Shown here in pieces: positions 62,048 to 64,000 of a DNA stretch of 64,000 nt. The DNA lies in NCBI GenBank assembly GCA_951802195.1, contig OX637636.1, positions 136,501 through 200,500 on the forward strand. Direction: 5' to 3'. The notes beneath the pieces were generated by a model. That model was not told where the DNA came from, made no database searches, and saw only the letters and a program-made list of their open reading frames with translations. The stretch's first letter is position 1; each line of letters opens with the position of its first letter. This DNA comes from Tausonia pullulans. Taxonomy: Eukaryota; Basidiomycota; Tremellomycetes; Cystofilobasidiales; Mrakiaceae. Made by a program: the position numbers and the translations under genes.

Positions 62048-62598
62048 ATGTCGTCTGGACGCCCTTGGGTCCTTCGTAGTTTCTCGTTCTTCTTCTCACT
62101 CTGAGCGGAAGCGGGTGGGGCGTTTGCGTTCGCATTCGGGGGAGATAGCAATGCATGCAACGTCCTGGCAAACAAACTCCTGTGGTGTGAAAGATGTGCC
62201 GAGAAAATCCAGAGACTGCCGGAAGAGACGACAAAGCAGGCGTGCAGGGCCACGCATGTACTCACTCCCCCATTATAGCCGTGATGCGCCGACTATCCGA
62301 GGAACCCATCGCGATGCGCCAGCCACCTGAGACACCCGCCACCCCGACCACCCTGGGCAGAGCGGCGCAGGATCCCACCTCGGATGGTTGCCGGTCGAAC
62401 GACGATGACGACCGACAGGACAGCGTCGCGGATGGCCTCCGAGGGGCTGATACCTCCCACTCAGGAGGCCGCGGACGCGGGGGACGCGCGCCCCTGAGCC
62501 AACCACCTCGCCTGGCGCGGAGAGGGGCGGGCGGCAGACACCTCCAACCACCACCCACCAACCCACCCCCCTCCGCCCTCCCCCTGCGCCGGGCAAGC
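62048..62598. promoter_or_regulatory. Region between RPL38 and the myosin gene
   Basis: About 550 bp. An open + frame runs through much of it in phase with the myosin start, with in-frame ATGs near 62284 and 62311, so the myosin N-terminus could be up to ~105 residues longer. That extension is Pro/Arg/Gly-rich and not conserved. Confidence 0.4.
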
Positions 62599-64000
62599 AT
62601 GCCTCCCCCGCCGCCGCAGAGCAACGGCGACGCCGAGTTTGTGCGTGCCATCGTCCACCGCAGCAAGCCCGCCGCTTGTTCTGTGGATGGGCGAGCCTTT
62701 CGGGCCGGGGCGCGACGACGCGACTGACCTCTGTGTGTTGACCGACCCCCGTCGACGTGCGTCTGACCGTTTAGATCGCGAAGAAGTCGGTCCCTCCCTC
62801 CCTCCCTCCCTCCCTCCTCCTCCCTCTCCCCCCGGCCTCTCTTCTCGCGTGAGATCTGGCTGACGATGGATGGCGTGGTTGAACGGCCAGGTGGGTCTGG
62901 GTCCCCGACGAGTCGGAGGGCTACGTCAAGGGATGGATCACCAAAGAGCTTGGCGATGACCAGCGGAACGTCGCACTCGAGAGCGGTCAGGTACGTCTCG
63001 CCCTCCATCCTTCCCTTGAGCTTCTGTACCTCTCTCCTCTCTGGCTTTGTGGGTGTCCCTGGGGTGGGGCGGCGTATGAGGTGAAGAGAGAACCCCTCCT
63101 TGGGAATTGCAGACGAGGCTCGCGCGTCGCCATGCCGCCCTTCTTCGCCTGCCATGACGTCGGCCTTGTGGGCAGGACCCAGAGGTAGATCTCTCTCCAA
63201 TGGCCCCCAATATAGCGGTAGGCGATAGCTGGTCGGTCCGGGGCAGGCTGAGCTCGAACTGGGCTAGGAAGGAGCAGTGAACGACACGAGTCAAGGTGGG
63301 AGGAGGGGGGGGAGGGGGGGACGACGCGCCTGGCTTCCTTCGGGGAAGGGGGGAGGGGGGGGGGGGAGGCTTCCTTCCCTTCCATTCCTCTGCCTGAGCA
63401 CCGGGGCATCTGGTTTGAGAAGCGGCTGAAGGTCCACCTTGGGCTTGAGGGCCCTTGGTGCTTCCCAGAGGACCTGGGACAACGCGTTCAGCGGTGCTTA
63501 TGTGGATGGCAGCAGGCCTCGGTCGAGCCTGGACGCGACCCGAGCGCGCGTCTCGTCTCCCTCGGCCAAGCGTTGTTGAATCCGAGGATGGGCCGGTCTC
63601 TACTGCCTCCCCATCTGGAACGTTGGCTCGCTGGGATTGGGTGCCTGCTTGTTCTCTCTTTCTTGAACTCACGTCCACCGGCCATGGCGGATAATTGCTT
63701 CATCATAGAAAGCGCGCGAGCGACCAAGCCTGACTTGACTGACTCATCCCACCTCTAACACCCGTCCGTCCCTACTCCAGCTTGTCACTGTCCCGCTAGC
63801 GGTACTCTCGGACATGAATCCCCCACGATTTGACAAGGCGGCCGATATCGCCGACCTGACGTACCTCAACGAGGCGAGCGTCGTCCACAATCTCCGGATC
63901 CGCTACACGTCGGATCTGATCTACGTACGTCATCGTCTTGCCCCTGCTGCAGAAGATTCTCGCTCTAACTCCCTGCGATATCCACAGACATATTCCAGTG
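62599..64000 (+). CDS. Myosin heavy chain, class II-like motor (partial, runs off the right edge)
   Basis: Actin motor, N-terminal part only. Exons: 62599-62640, 62775-62785, 62891-62990, 63781-63924, 63988 to beyond 64000. Reads [26 protein letters not shown] (the SH3-like N-terminal domain of conventional myosins), then [40 protein letters not shown] and SDLIYTYSSG, the entry to the motor domain before the P-loop. The K-x-W-V-P-D and E-x-V-K-G pattern points to class II, the contractile-ring myosin, though class V cannot be fully excluded. The 11-nt exon 62775-62785 is needed to keep the conserved K-K-W in frame. The 790-nt intron 62991-63780 is the longest in the window. Confidence 0.82.

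Noticed and set aside
62262-63200. 312-residue - strand frame opposite the myosin 5' end
   Set aside because: It is antisense to conserved myosin exons, low in complexity, and lacks any family motif.
62938-63678. 246-residue - strand frame in the long myosin intron
   Set aside because: Pro/Gly/Arg-rich, produced by G-runs and GC bias; no start context or motif. Kept only as an antisense note.

Overview
The window is nuclear DNA from a GC-rich, intron-dense fungus. Short introns (mostly 50-100 nt) with GTRNGT-like donors, CTRAC/CTGAC branch sites and (C/T)AG acceptors split nearly every gene. The gene set (Spg1-type GTPase, Nvj2, Cuz1, P4-ATPase, conventional-type myosin, a GH128 cell-wall glucanase) is fungal. 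The base composition, the Ser/Pro/Ala-rich spacers and the exon density fit a basidiomycete yeast, perhaps a red yeast of the Microbotryomycetes; that placement is inference.

Layout, left to right: a lysine methyltransferase of the METTL21/EFM6 type running off the left edge (-); a large MOZ/KAT6-like MYST acetyltransferase with tandem PHD fingers (+); a 1397-residue Ser-rich protein of unknown function (-); the septation GTPase Spg1/Tem1 (-); the Rab-binding zinc protein Mss4/Dss4 (-); a mitochondrial helical-repeat-like protein (+); the SMP lipid-transfer protein Nvj2 (+); a decayed copy followed by an intact copy of an Apd1-like sucrase/ferredoxin gene (+); a poorly coding stretch; an RWD/DUF1115 protein (+); an acidic Med8-like protein (-); a TMEM256/DUF423 membrane protein (+); two secreted proteins side by side, CAP/PR-1 and GH128 (both -); the AN1 zinc-finger protein Cuz1 (+); a 26-exon P4-ATPase flippase (+); a single-exon F-box-like protein (+); a second mitochondrial helical-repeat-like protein (+); a DHHC palmitoyltransferase (-); a METTL13/EEF1AKMT4-like methyltransferase (-); a DUF2358-like predicted mitochondrial protein (-); ribosomal protein eL38 (+); and the 5' end of a myosin heavy chain running off the right edge (+).

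There is no operon logic. Several genes touch membrane identity, lipid transport and traffic (Nvj2, the flippase, Mss4, the DHHC enzyme) or the cell surface and division (GH128, CAP, Spg1, myosin), but this looks like ordinary eukaryotic mixing rather than a cluster. I saw no clear mobile element, CRISPR array, rRNA or tRNA gene.

Exon models were built by hand from splice consensus, reading-frame continuity and family conservation. Every complete multi-exon model listed sums to a multiple of three. First exons, the end of the Ser-rich gene and introns longer than about 300 nt are the least certain parts. The most notable points are micro-exons down to 8-11 nt, a structured candidate RNA in an eL38 intron, long sense-strand poly-C runs upstream of splice acceptors, an intron directly after the start codon in two genes, a clear gene/pseudogene tandem pair, and two possibly related mitochondrial helical-repeat-like proteins.
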